Source of the DNA: JALZVT01 sp964519335
Lineage (GTDB): Bacteria; Pseudomonadota; Gammaproteobacteria; Pseudomonadales; Azotimanducaceae
Length of the DNA: 9,803 nucleotides
Direction: 5' to 3'
NCBI GenBank assembly: GCA_964519335.1
Contig: CAZFIA010000152.1
Coordinates: 1-9,803, forward strand
Made by a program: the position numbers and the translations under genes. How positions within the stretch are numbered: position 1 is the stretch's first letter; each line of letters begins with the position of its first letter. Under the pieces are notes generated by a model. The model was given only the letters and a program-made list of their open reading frames with translations. It searched no databases and was not told the origin of the DNA. Shown one piece after another: positions 1-7,155 of the stretch.

Positions 1-320
1 GAAAAATGTTTGCCACTCTTGGCGAAGAGGACAAGCTCGCGCGCATTAACCTTAAGTGCGATCCAGATGAAGCCCTGTTTCTACGCGACACCTTTAAATC
101 GGTACTGCCCGGTTATCACATGAACAAAGTGCATTGGAACACGGTGCTGCTCGACGGCTCGATACCCAACGGCGAGATCGAGCGCATGATCGATTCGAGT
201 TACGCGCTGGTGGTGAAAACCCTGAAAAAGGCCGAGCGAATCGCGCTCGAGACACGCCACGGCAAGCAGGCGCTGTATGCCCTACCCTTCTCTGAAAAAG
301 AGTCCGATAGCAAAAAGTAA
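1..320 (+). CDS. MmcQ/YjbR family protein, 3' part (cut by window edge)
   Basis: Small protein of the MmcQ/YjbR family, which has a CyaY-like fold and is often annotated as DNA-binding, although its cellular role is not established. Family hallmarks are visible: RINLKCDP early in the visible part, then PGYHMNKVHWNTV about 20 residues later, followed by a helix with IDSSYALVV. The first ATG (6-8) is probably internal. The reading frame is open to the left edge (ga|aaa|ATG), and the residues fit the family's usual G-K-M-F-A-x-L strand, so about 30-40 N-terminal residues should lie upstream. The visible part is 104 residues against roughly 115-120 for the family. Its TAA stop overlaps the ATG of the next gene by one base, so the two are probably co-translated. 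Family assignment is firm; function is not. Confidence 0.85.
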   Translation, partial: KMFATLGEEDKLARINLKCDPDEALFLRDTFKSVLPGYHMNKVHWNTVLLDGSIPNGEIERMIDSSYALVVKTLKKAERIALETRHGKQALYALPFSEKESDSKK

Positions 321-1216
321 TGGGCGCAACCCCCGTCATAGCAGACGACGCGAGCGAGTCTGTTGCCATTCTCGACGCAAACAATCGAGTCATCCAGACA
401 GGCTCTGCCGTGCTGCCCATCTACAGCCTCACCAAGACATTTATAGCCGCAACGGTTGTAGCTCGCCAAATCGATCTACGCTCCCCGATTAGCCGCTGGT
501 TTGATACCCACTGGGTGCCGCGCGGCGCAGATATCAATGTCGCTCAACTGCTGAGCCACCAAAGCGGTATCCAGGATTACTTCTCAGCATCAACTGAGTA
601 CTCAGATGCGGTGGCACTGGCCACCAAAACAAAGCAACAGACAAAACCCTGGAGCGACGACACCTTCGCCGACCACACACTGCGCCAGCCCCTGTGGTTT
701 GAGCCGGGCACAAGCTTTGGTTACTCAAACCCGGGCTATTGGTTGCTGGGTCAGATACTGCAAAAGGAATCCGGCCGGTCGCTCGCCGAACTCTTTGACG
801 CGCACATCAGCAAGCCGTTGGACCTTGAATCGGTACGCCTGGCTGAGGGTAAGTTCGCAAATGACCTGCCCCATTATTCAGCGGGCTGGGTCTGGCACGG
901 CCTGTTGCTCGCCAGCGCAACGGACGTCGCACGGTTTATGGCGTCACCGCTCATCGAGCCGCTGCGCGAACAACTTGTAGCCGTGGCGGGAGACCAGCCC
1001 GGTTGGCACAAACCCCACTATGGGTACGGACTAATGGTCGAACCCGGTGAGCGCTTTGGGCACAACGGTGACGGCCCTGGTTTCAGTGCGGCTTGTTATA
1101 AGTTTCAGAAGTCAGGTCATACGCTCTGTGAGTTGCAGAGGACGGGAGGCTCAGATGAACAGGATACGGATGGAGCGGCCATGCGCCGACTGCTGTCGCT
1201 CCAGGCTCAGTTATGA
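320..1216 (+). CDS. Serine hydrolase, beta-lactamase/PF00144 fold (class C-like)
   Basis: Serine hydrolase of the beta-lactamase / penicillin-binding-protein-like superfamily (MEROPS S12 type). This group includes esterases, D-amino peptidases and carboxypeptidases, and the substrate cannot be told from the sequence. The catalytic elements are in order: S36-L-T-K39 (nucleophile and general base), LLSHQSGI at 77-84, Y135-S-N (the YxN motif) and H248-N-G near the C-terminus (HxG in place of KTG). It has 298 residues, short for the family, because the N-terminal part before SxxK is only 35 residues. No signal peptide is seen, so it is probably cytoplasmic, unlike many exported relatives. The ATG overlaps the preceding stop (TAATG) and no Shine-Dalgarno stands before it, so translation probably depends on coupling with the YjbR-family gene. 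Confidence 0.88.
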   Translation: MGATPVIADDASESVAILDANNRVIQTGSAVLPIYSLTKTFIAATVVARQIDLRSPISRWFDTHWVPRGADINVAQLLSHQSGIQDYFSASTEYSDAVALATKTKQQTKPWSDDTFADHTLRQPLWFEPGTSFGYSNPGYWLLGQILQKESGRSLAELFDAHISKPLDLESVRLAEGKFANDLPHYSAGWVWHGLLLASATDVARFMASPLIEPLREQLVAVAGDQPGWHKPHYGYGLMVEPGERFGHNGDGPGFSAACYKFQKSGHTLCELQRTGGSDEQDTDGAAMRRLLSLQAQL

Positions 1217-1219
1217 GGT

Positions 1220-1241
1220 TGTAAGTGAGTACATACTTACA
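1220..1241. terminator. Candidate hairpin between convergent genes
   Basis: Perfect 7-bp inverted repeat, TGTAAGT at 1220-1226 and ACTTACA at 1235-1241, with an 8-base loop. It lies in the 27-base gap between the stop codons of the serine hydrolase (plus) and the EthD-like gene (minus). The stem is AT-rich and no T-tract follows on either strand, so it is a weak candidate for a bidirectional terminator or mRNA 3'-end structure. Confidence 0.3.
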
Positions 1242-1243
1242 TT

Positions 1244-1579
1244 CTAGCCATTCAATTTATGCTCCGGTCCCGTCTCATCAAACACCCACACGCCGGCGGT
1301 GCGCTTGTTGAGCGAGGCACTCTGGGCGCGCTGATCGCGGGTTTCATCGAGCGTTTTGAGGACCGTCGATGCGTCTTCCGCCCAGGCTTCATAGAGCGCG
1401 AGGTACGGCAGCGGACAGGATGCACCTACCGATTCGGCAAGCTTAAATCGTTGGCCCGACGTCCAACCGGTGGTCTCAAGGACTTCATCGATATGATCCT
1501 GCTCGTAGTAGCGATCAAACTCTTCGGTTTGACCTTCGGTGGGTTCGGTTAAAACCAACACCAGATGTCGCTTAGTCAT
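1244..1579 (-). CDS. EthD-like dimeric alpha/beta-barrel protein
   Basis: Small ferredoxin-like (dimeric alpha/beta-barrel) protein resembling the EthD-like group. It has an initial beta strand (HLVLVLTEP), then Y24-Y-E-x-D-H29 followed by DEVLETTGWTSGQRF, matching the family pattern WY-xx-H-xx-DVL-x-xPG-xx-xx-QRF, then a second strand YLALYEA. Relatives are found beside oxidative catabolic genes, but no specific reaction can be assigned. The start is placed at the ATG at 1577-1579 because GGAG stands 6 bases before it and the first beta strand follows directly. That gives 111 residues. Upstream in-frame ATG (1592-1594) and TTG (1619-1621) codons lack comparable Shine-Dalgarno sequences. It is divergent from the epoxide-hydrolase-like gene across 56 bases and convergent with the serine hydrolase. 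The fold is likely and the function unknown. Confidence 0.75.
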   Translation of the reverse strand: MTKRHLVLVLTEPTEGQTEEFDRYYEQDHIDEVLETTGWTSGQRFKLAESVGASCPLPYLALYEAWAEDASTVLKTLDETRDQRAQSASLNKRTAGVWVFDETGPEHKLNG

Positions 1580-1635
1580 TTTGGTCTCCGTCATTTCTGC
1601 TAACGTCCCAATCCTAATCAAGTGAGCGTCAAAAA

Positions 1636-2598
1636 TTGAGCGATATACAGTTCTCTACCATCAAAAGTAACGGCATTAGCATGCGGGTGGCCGAAGCAGG
1701 TTCGGGCCCAGCCATTTTGTTTATTCACGGCTGGCCCGAGTCATGGTACTCGTGGCGGCATCAGCTTTCTGGCCTTGCTGAAGCAGGCTTCAGAGTTATA
1801 GCACCAGACATGCGCGGTTACGGTGACACCGATGCACCCGCCGAAGCCAGCGCCTACAGCGTAGATATCCTGGCGAAGGATGTTGTTGGCGTACTCGACG
1901 CGCTCGATATCGACAAGGCCACGCTGGTTGGCCACGACTGGGGCGCCATGGTGGTATGGAACACCGCACTCTTTCATCCTCAGCGCTTCAACGGCGTCAT
2001 CGGCATGAGCGTGCCTTACGGGCCACGAACCGATCGTCCACCACTGGAAATTTGGCAAGAAGCCATGGGCGACAACTTCTTCTACATCAACTACCACAAC
2101 GAACCGGATGGCGTTGCCGAGGCGGAATACGACAGCGATCCGGCGGCGATGATCACCGCCCTCTACGCATCACCAGATACACCCAGAGAAGATCCAGCCA
2201 TTGTGGATCCAAAACGTGCAGCAGGCGGATTCATCGGTCGAATTGGCACGCCCAAAGAATTGCCCAGCTGGATCACCCAGGAAGAACTCGACTATTACAT
2301 CAACGAGTTCACCCGAACCGGATTTCGCGGTGGCGTTAACTACTACCGCAACTTCGACACCAACTGGCGTCTCACAGAAGGCGTTGATCCTGTGGTGCAA
2401 ATTCCGTCAGCCTTCATCTCTGGCGCTGCCGACATGGTAATCGCCGGCGCAGACGAGGCTGGGCTGCGGGCCATGATGCAACCCCAAATGAGCGACCTCA
2501 GAGAGATCACGCTTATCGACAAAATGGGTCACTGGGTGCAACAGGAAGCTCCGGCAGAAACCAACGCCGCTGTACTGCGTTTTATCGAATCTCTGTAG
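1636..2598 (+). CDS. Epoxide hydrolase-type alpha/beta hydrolase
   Basis: Alpha/beta hydrolase with the full epoxide hydrolase set: oxyanion motif H31-G-W-P34, nucleophile elbow G-H-D101-W-G-A with aspartate as nucleophile, acid D266 in SGAADM, and catalytic histidine H299 in GHW. Two lid tyrosines that would activate the epoxide oxygen are present: Y150 in FFYINYHNEPDGVAE, aligning by eye with human sEH Tyr383, and Y237 in NYYRN, aligning with Tyr466. It would open epoxides to vicinal diols through a covalent alkyl-enzyme ester. A haloalkane dehalogenase is less likely because both lid tyrosines are there. It has 320 residues, a usual single-domain length, and no signal peptide. The start is TTG at 1636: an in-frame stop lies 21 bases upstream and the next in-frame ATG (residue 16) would cut the first strand. 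Its stop overlaps the mqo start (TAGTG). Confidence 0.9.
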   Translation: MSDIQFSTIKSNGISMRVAEAGSGPAILFIHGWPESWYSWRHQLSGLAEAGFRVIAPDMRGYGDTDAPAEASAYSVDILAKDVVGVLDALDIDKATLVGHDWGAMVVWNTALFHPQRFNGVIGMSVPYGPRTDRPPLEIWQEAMGDNFFYINYHNEPDGVAEAEYDSDPAAMITALYASPDTPREDPAIVDPKRAAGGFIGRIGTPKELPSWITQEELDYYINEFTRTGFRGGVNYYRNFDTNWRLTEGVDPVVQIPSAFISGAADMVIAGADEAGLRAMMQPQMSDLREITLIDKMGHWVQQEAPAETNAAVLRFIESL

Positions 2599-4085
2599 TG
2601 GCAGGCGGAAACATTACCGACGTCGTGCTGGTTGGCGCGGGCATCATGTCGGCGACACTCGGCACCCTGCTCAAGAAACTCGACCCGTCGCTCAGCATCC
2701 AGGTGTTCGAGCGGCTGGATCGGGCGGCAACCGAAAGTTCAGATGCCTGGAACAATGCAGGCACCGGCCATTCCGCTTTTTGCGAACTCAACTACACGCC
2801 TCAGGCTGAAGACGGCAGCATCGATCTCAGCAAGGCCATCCGCATCGCTGAGCAATTCGAGTTAAGCAAACAGTTTTGGTCGGCATTGGTTAAGACGGGC
2901 GAGCTACCAAAGCCCGAGGAGTTTATTCGCAAAGTCCCGCATATTGCATTTGTGGCAGGTGCTGACAACGTGAAATTCTTGCAACAGCGATTTGACGCTC
3001 TCATCAAAAATCCGCTGTTTGAAGGTATGGAATTCTCTACCGATCACGAAGTTCTGCGCTCCTGGGCACCATTGATAATGCAAGGCCGCGCAAGCGACGA
3101 AACGGTTGCCGCTACCCGTATGGCTATCGGCAACGATGTTAACTTCGGCAAACTTACGCGGACTCTGCTTACCGAGCTAGGTAACAAGCCAGACGTAACC
3201 AAACACTTTGGTCAGGAGGTCGTCGACTTCCGCCATAAAGACGACGGTATTTGGCGCATAAAGATCAAGGATCTCGACAGCGGCGAGGAACGCATAGAAC
3301 GGGCGCGCTTTGTGTTTATCGGCGCGGGCGGCGGCGCTCTGGAGCTGTTGAATGCAACAGACATACCCGAGAGTGATGGTTACGGCGGCTTTCCGGTTAG
3401 CGGTCAGTTTCTTCGTTGTACCAACCCAGATGTAATCAAACAGCACGAAGCGAAAGTTTATGGCAAGGCCGCAATCGGCGCCCCACCCATGTCCGTACCG
3501 CATCTCGATACCCGCTGGATAGGGGGCGAACGGCAACTCTTGTTTGGACCTTACGCCGGGTTTAGTACCAAGTTTTTGAAGGCTGGGTCCTATCTAGACC
3601 TACTGCGTTCGCTGGATATCGACAACATAGTGCCCATAGTGCGGGCTGGTCTCGACAACCTTGATCTGTCGGTCTATTTAATCGGTCAGGTGATGCTCGA
3701 TAAAGAGGAGCGCATGGGTATGCTGCGCGACTATTTTCCAGATGCAAAAGACAGCGATTGGGAAGCGCACATTGCCGGCCAGCGTGTGCAGATCATAAAG
3801 CGCGACGAAGCCAGGGGCGGACGATTGCAATTTGGCACCGAGATTGTCACCGGCGAAAACGGCAGCGTCGCGGCTCTACTTGGCGCATCTCCAGGTGCTT
3901 CAACCGCAGTGGCCATTATGCTCAACTTGATCGAGCAGTGTTTTCCAGCGCAGTTGCAGAGTAGCGACTGGCAAGACGCCTTGAAGGCGCTGATTCCTTC
4001 CTATGGTGAATCACTAGCAGATAACAAAACACTGTGCGCAGAGATTCGCGCCGCTAGCCTCGCAACGCTAGGCATTAAAGCCTAG
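2598..4085 (+). CDS. mqo: Malate:quinone oxidoreductase
   Basis: FAD-dependent malate:quinone oxidoreductase. It oxidises L-malate to oxaloacetate and passes electrons to the quinone pool as a peripheral protein on the inner face of the cytoplasmic membrane, serving the TCA cycle in place of or beside NAD-malate dehydrogenase. The N-terminal Rossmann motif V-G13-A-G-I-M-S-A-T-L-G22 is followed by the acidic end of beta-2 (E38), which would bind the FAD ribose, then the family block WNNAGTGHSAFCELNYTP at 51-68. A second glycine-rich strand (IGAGGGALELL) and the C-terminal block LLGASPGASTAV (427-438) are typical of Mqo. The 495-residue length fits the shorter Mqo type. The GTG start overlaps the stop of the upstream hydrolase by one base and has no clear Shine-Dalgarno, implying translational coupling. 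The stop lies in a hairpin shared with the convergent ABC-F gene. Confidence 0.95.
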   Translation: MAGGNITDVVLVGAGIMSATLGTLLKKLDPSLSIQVFERLDRAATESSDAWNNAGTGHSAFCELNYTPQAEDGSIDLSKAIRIAEQFELSKQFWSALVKTGELPKPEEFIRKVPHIAFVAGADNVKFLQQRFDALIKNPLFEGMEFSTDHEVLRSWAPLIMQGRASDETVAATRMAIGNDVNFGKLTRTLLTELGNKPDVTKHFGQEVVDFRHKDDGIWRIKIKDLDSGEERIERARFVFIGAGGGALELLNATDIPESDGYGGFPVSGQFLRCTNPDVIKQHEAKVYGKAAIGAPPMSVPHLDTRWIGGERQLLFGPYAGFSTKFLKAGSYLDLLRSLDIDNIVPIVRAGLDNLDLSVYLIGQVMLDKEERMGMLRDYFPDAKDSDWEAHIAGQRVQIIKRDEARGGRLQFGTEIVTGENGSVAALLGASPGASTAVAIMLNLIEQCFPAQLQSSDWQDALKALIPSYGESLADNKTLCAEIRAASLATLGIKA

Positions 4086-4087
4086 CG
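4066..4087. terminator. Perfect hairpin containing both convergent stop codons
   Basis: Inverted repeat CGCTAGGC (4066-4073), loop ATTAAA (4074-4079), GCCTAGCG (4080-4087): an 8-bp perfect stem, six of the eight pairs G-C. The right arm holds the TAG of mqo (4083-4085) and, on the opposite strand, the TAG of the ABC-F gene (4082-4084). The symmetry lets it fold in transcripts from either strand, so a bidirectional terminator or mRNA 3' stabiliser is plausible. No clear T-tract follows on either strand, so it is not a textbook intrinsic terminator. Confidence 0.55.
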
Positions 4088-5632
4088 CTTAACCTCAAGG
4101 TACGAATCTCCACCACTCTCGGCGTCGCTACCACGCTCTGTCTTTATCGACCACTCAATGTTAGTGAGCGCATTAACCAACCGCTGATCGTGGCTAACAA
4201 TGAGCAACCCACAAGGACATCCCGCTAGCGCTTGCTCCAGCGATTCAATAGACAAAAGATCCAGATGGTTAGTGGGCTCATCAAGAACTAGCAAATAGGG
4301 CTTCTTTACGATGCCCAGCGCGAGCAACAACTTGCGCAGCTCTCCAGGGCTTGGTTCTGCGCTTTCGAGTAATCGCGCGGGGCGAGAACCCAGTCTGCTT
4401 ACAATAGACATCACAAGGCCTAAATCGGCCTTACCCTGATCTGAGCGAGCCAGCGTTTTAAGATCAGCCAAAAGCTCTGTCGAACGCTGCGCGCTTACCT
4501 CTTGCGGCATTAGCACCAATCGATCTTCTGCCAGCGACAAATCGTCCAAAAGGGCAGAAAGCAACGAGGATTTGCCTGCGCCGTTTGGCCCAGTCACGGC
4601 AATACGATCAGTAGGCCGCATCAGCAAGTCGGGGTGGGTAAGTTTGCGATTGGGGCCCAGTGCAAGCGTGCCCGCAGGTCGAGCAAACAGCGCCTTGGCT
4701 TTGGATGCTTCTCCGGCTACCCAAATTTCAGATGCGTATTCCTTCTCGAAGCTCGCCGCGTCCAAAGCATCACGATGTTGCGCGGCCCGACCGTCTAACT
4801 GGCGCAACAGCTTTCCGGCAGTGCCGTCTTTGCCGGTTAGGCGCGCACGATTTGATTTTTCCCGGGCATCACTGTCTTTTGGATCAAGATCGCGCTTGGA
4901 ACGATCTGCATTCGCCCGGTTTGCCTTCTCGCGCCGACGCGTAACTTCTGCATCGAGTTTCCTTTGCTCCGACCGCAGTCGGTCCCGCGTGCGTTGATCA
5001 CTCACACGGCTTCGATTGCGCTGCTCTAACGATTCGCTGTAGCCGCCGGCAATGGTTTCAATCGTCGGAGGGCGCAGCCACAACGATTGTTGGCACAGCG
5101 CATCAAGCAAGTCGCGATCGTGGCTGACAATTACTCCAACACCAGAAAACTGCTGCAACGCACTTTCGAGCAAAGCACGTCCAGCGCTGTCGATGTGATT
5201 GGTGGGCTCATCGATCAGCAGAATAGTAGGTTGCTGCCAAAGCGCTGAAGCGATCTGAACTCGCTTGCGTTCGCCATGGCTCAGCTCACCCCAACGCTCG
5301 AGCGCATCCTCTGGCACACCTAATCGGCCCCTCAGCTCAAAGGCGGATGCGTCCCAGTCGGACAACATTTCTGCAAGAACTGCAGGCGGATGATCGGTGC
5401 GCTGCTCGCAATAAACCACATCTACAAAACCCTCGAGATTGCCTTCGTCAGGTTTCAATTGCCCGGCCATCAATTTAAGCAACGTACTTTTGCCGGCGCC
5501 ATTGGCACCGATAACCGCAGTAAAGCCAGGCGGAAAGGTGGCCCCAGCACCGGCAAACACCGGGGCAATGGTGCCTGGATAAGAAAAGCTGAGATTACGC
5601 AATGCAACAAGGGAGGCATTCATGGCGGCCAT
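4082..5632 (-). CDS. ABC-F subfamily ATPase (ribosome-associated type)
   Basis: Soluble protein with two tandem ABC ATPase domains and no membrane segments, the layout of the ABC-F subfamily, whose members act at the ribosomal E site as translation factors or antibiotic-protection proteins. Domain 1: Walker A GANGAGKST (42-50), signature LSHGE (117-121), Walker B ending DEPTNH (141-146), switch SHD (170-172). A basic, helical interdomain linker spans about 200-300 and is rich in Arg/Lys. Domain 2: Walker A GPNGAGKSS (348-356), signature SPGE (428-431), DEPTNH (451-456), SHD (480-482). Both Walker B glutamates are present, so both sites should hydrolyse ATP. The start is set at the ATG at 5630-5632, with GAG 8 bases upstream, giving 516 residues. 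A TTG at 5644 and an ATG at 5623 are alternatives. I cannot assign it to a named member (Uup, YheS, EttA or a resistance class). Confidence 0.9.
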   Translation of the reverse strand: MAAMNASLVALRNLSFSYPGTIAPVFAGAGATFPPGFTAVIGANGAGKSTLLKLMAGQLKPDEGNLEGFVDVVYCEQRTDHPPAVLAEMLSDWDASAFELRGRLGVPEDALERWGELSHGERKRVQIASALWQQPTILLIDEPTNHIDSAGRALLESALQQFSGVGVIVSHDRDLLDALCQQSLWLRPPTIETIAGGYSESLEQRNRSRVSDQRTRDRLRSEQRKLDAEVTRRREKANRANADRSKRDLDPKDSDAREKSNRARLTGKDGTAGKLLRQLDGRAAQHRDALDAASFEKEYASEIWVAGEASKAKALFARPAGTLALGPNRKLTHPDLLMRPTDRIAVTGPNGAGKSSLLSALLDDLSLAEDRLVLMPQEVSAQRSTELLADLKTLARSDQGKADLGLVMSIVSRLGSRPARLLESAEPSPGELRKLLLALGIVKKPYLLVLDEPTNHLDLLSIESLEQALAGCPCGLLIVSHDQRLVNALTNIEWSIKTERGSDAESGGDSYLEVKR

Positions 5633-5715
5633 TATAGTTCTCAATCAACGCGTGTTAGCGTACGCCTAATTCGAATAGCTGCGGATAAACAGCCGCACAC
5701 AGAAGGAGCAGTTTT
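5633..5715. promoter_or_regulatory. Divergent intergenic region between ABC-F and M20 genes
   Basis: This 83-base gap must carry the start signals of two divergent genes. It holds the perfect 8-bp palindrome ATTCGAAT (5669-5676) and a small inverted repeat TGCGG (5680-5684) / CCGCA (5693-5697) just before the M20 ribosome binding site. I see no convincing -35/-10 pair on either strand, so promoter positions are not called. Confidence 0.4.
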
Positions 5716-5718
5716 TTG
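5703..5718 (+). promoter_or_regulatory. Strong Shine-Dalgarno that fixes a TTG start
   Basis: AAGGAG at 5703-5708 lies 7 bases before TTG at 5716. It is the best ribosome binding site in the window, and it supports the unusual TTG as the true start of the M20 peptidase gene. Confidence 0.8.
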
Positions 5719-7140
5719 AGTTCCGTAGCCCCCACTAGCTCGCTTAGCCAATTCGTCGACAAAACCTGGGACGAAGATATTGTGCCGCAACTCGTTGAGT
5801 ACATTCGTATCCCCAACAAGTCACCCACCTTTGACCCAGATTGGGAAAGCCATGGCCATATGGAAGACGCCGTATCGCTCATCTTTGGCTGGTGCGAAAA
5901 GCAGAAAATTGACGGGTTGTCGCTTGAGGTGGTGCGGTTACCCGGCCGCACACCGCTCATCTATATGGAAGTGCCCGGGGCGAGCGATTCCACAGTATTG
6001 CTCTACGGCCATCTAGACAAGCAGCCAGAAATGACAGGCTGGCGCGACGACCTTGGTCCGTGGCAACCCGTTATCGAAGGCGACAAACTCTACGGGCGCG
6101 GCGGCGCCGATGATGGCTATTCCGCCTATGCCTCACTCACGGCTATTGCCGCGTTGCAACGCGAAGGCATCCCCCACGGCCGCGCGGTTATCATCATTGA
6201 AGCCTGTGAAGAAAGCGGCAGTTACGATCTGCCGTTCTATATCGATGCACTCGCCGCGCGCATTGGCAAACCCGATCTGGTGGTTTGCCTCGACTCTGGC
6301 TGCGGTAACTACGATCAGCTCTGGTCAACCACCTCACTGCGCGGTATGGCCTCAGGCGTGTTAAGCGTCGAGGTTTTGAACGAGGGTGTTCACTCTGGCG
6401 ACGCCAGCGGCATTGTGCCATCAAGCTTTCGCATACTCAGGCAACTGCTCACTCGCATCGATGATCCACAAACCGGCGCGCTAGTTGTCGAAGAGTTTCA
6501 GGCCGACATTCCACAGCAACGCATCGATCAGGCACAGCAAGCCGCAAAAGCGCTGGGCGATGAGGTGTTTACCAAGTTTCCGTTTGTCGACGGCATGCGA
6601 CCAGCGGGTGCTGACCTCGCCGAATTGGTGCTCAATCGAACCTGGCGTGGCGCACTGAGTGTGACGGGTGCCGACGGCTTGCCCGAGGTTGAGAACGCAG
6701 GCAATGTGTTGCGCCCCGGAACCCAGGTAAAACTGTCTCTGCGCCTACCGCCCAGCGTCGATGCAGAGGAAGCTGCCACAAAGCTCAAGGCACTGCTTGA
6801 AACCGATCCGCCTTACGGCGCGAAAGTACATTTCGAAACAGAGAGTGCCGCCAGCGGCTGGAACGCGCCGCCACTTGCAGACTGGCTGCGCGATGCTGTT
6901 AACCAGGCCTCGCAAACACACTTCGGTCGCGATGCCATGTACATGGGGGAAGGCGGCAGCATTCCGTTTATGGGTATGTTGGGAGAGAAGTTTCCTGAAG
7001 CGCAGTTTTTGATTACCGGCGTGTTGGGACCGGCCTCAAACGCTCATGGTCCGAACGAATTTCTGCATATCCCTACAGGTAAGCGGCTAACCGCGTGCGT
7101 CGCCGACGTATTGGCGGCGCATCTAACAGAAAAAGGGTAG
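5716..7140 (+). CDS. M20 family metallopeptidase (dipeptidase/carboxypeptidase type)
   Basis: Zinc-dependent M20 peptidase, closest in style to the M20A/CNDP-like dipeptidases, which cleave dipeptides or acyl-amino acids in the cytoplasm. The complete di-metal site is visible: H99 and catalytic D101 in YGHLDKQP, bridging D132 in RGGADDGY, general base E165 and ligand E166 in EACEESGS, D193 in CLDSG, and H444 in NAHGPNE. The lid/dimerisation domain begins after D193 and carries H226 in VHSGDASG, the conserved histidine that usually reaches the partner's active site. It has 474 residues, normal for the family, and no signal peptide. It starts with TTG behind a strong Shine-Dalgarno. It is divergent from the ABC-F gene and nearly touches the convergent crotonase gene (8 bases). 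The exact substrate is unknown. Confidence 0.92.
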   Translation: MSSVAPTSSLSQFVDKTWDEDIVPQLVEYIRIPNKSPTFDPDWESHGHMEDAVSLIFGWCEKQKIDGLSLEVVRLPGRTPLIYMEVPGASDSTVLLYGHLDKQPEMTGWRDDLGPWQPVIEGDKLYGRGGADDGYSAYASLTAIAALQREGIPHGRAVIIIEACEESGSYDLPFYIDALAARIGKPDLVVCLDSGCGNYDQLWSTTSLRGMASGVLSVEVLNEGVHSGDASGIVPSSFRILRQLLTRIDDPQTGALVVEEFQADIPQQRIDQAQQAAKALGDEVFTKFPFVDGMRPAGADLAELVLNRTWRGALSVTGADGLPEVENAGNVLRPGTQVKLSLRLPPSVDAEEAATKLKALLETDPPYGAKVHFETESAASGWNAPPLADWLRDAVNQASQTHFGRDAMYMGEGGSIPFMGMLGEKFPEAQFLITGVLGPASNAHGPNEFLHIPTGKRLTACVADVLAAHLTEKG

Positions 7141-7155
7141 TTCGTTCGTTAGCCC
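7130..7155 (-). terminator. Weak candidate terminator of the crotonase gene
   Basis: Read on the minus strand, GGG-C-TA, a 10-base loop and TACCC form a 5-bp stem with one bulged C, followed by five T's (plus-strand A's at 7130-7134). The crotonase stop codon begins in the left arm and runs into the loop. The stem is short and interrupted, so this is a low-grade intrinsic terminator candidate, lying within the last codons of the M20 gene. Confidence 0.35.

Noticed and set aside
94..420. 108-codon open frame on the minus strand across the YjbR/serine hydrolase junction
   Set aside because: It is antisense to two genes with clear motifs, and its composition looks like a reading shadow.
1580..1635. 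Sigma-70 promoter between the EthD-like and epoxide-hydrolase-like genes
   Set aside because: TTGGTC at 1581 has no -10 box at proper spacing; TAACGT is only 14 bases away and TAATCA has no matching -35.
3177..3536. 119-codon open frame on the minus strand inside mqo
   Set aside because: It is antisense to a firmly identified enzyme with conserved motifs throughout, and its translation is not recognisable.
4572..4997. 141-codon open frame on the plus strand inside the ABC-F gene
   Set aside because: It lies wholly antisense to a well-supported gene, the translation is a Ser/Arg/Ala-rich mirror of the basic linker, and there is no family motif.
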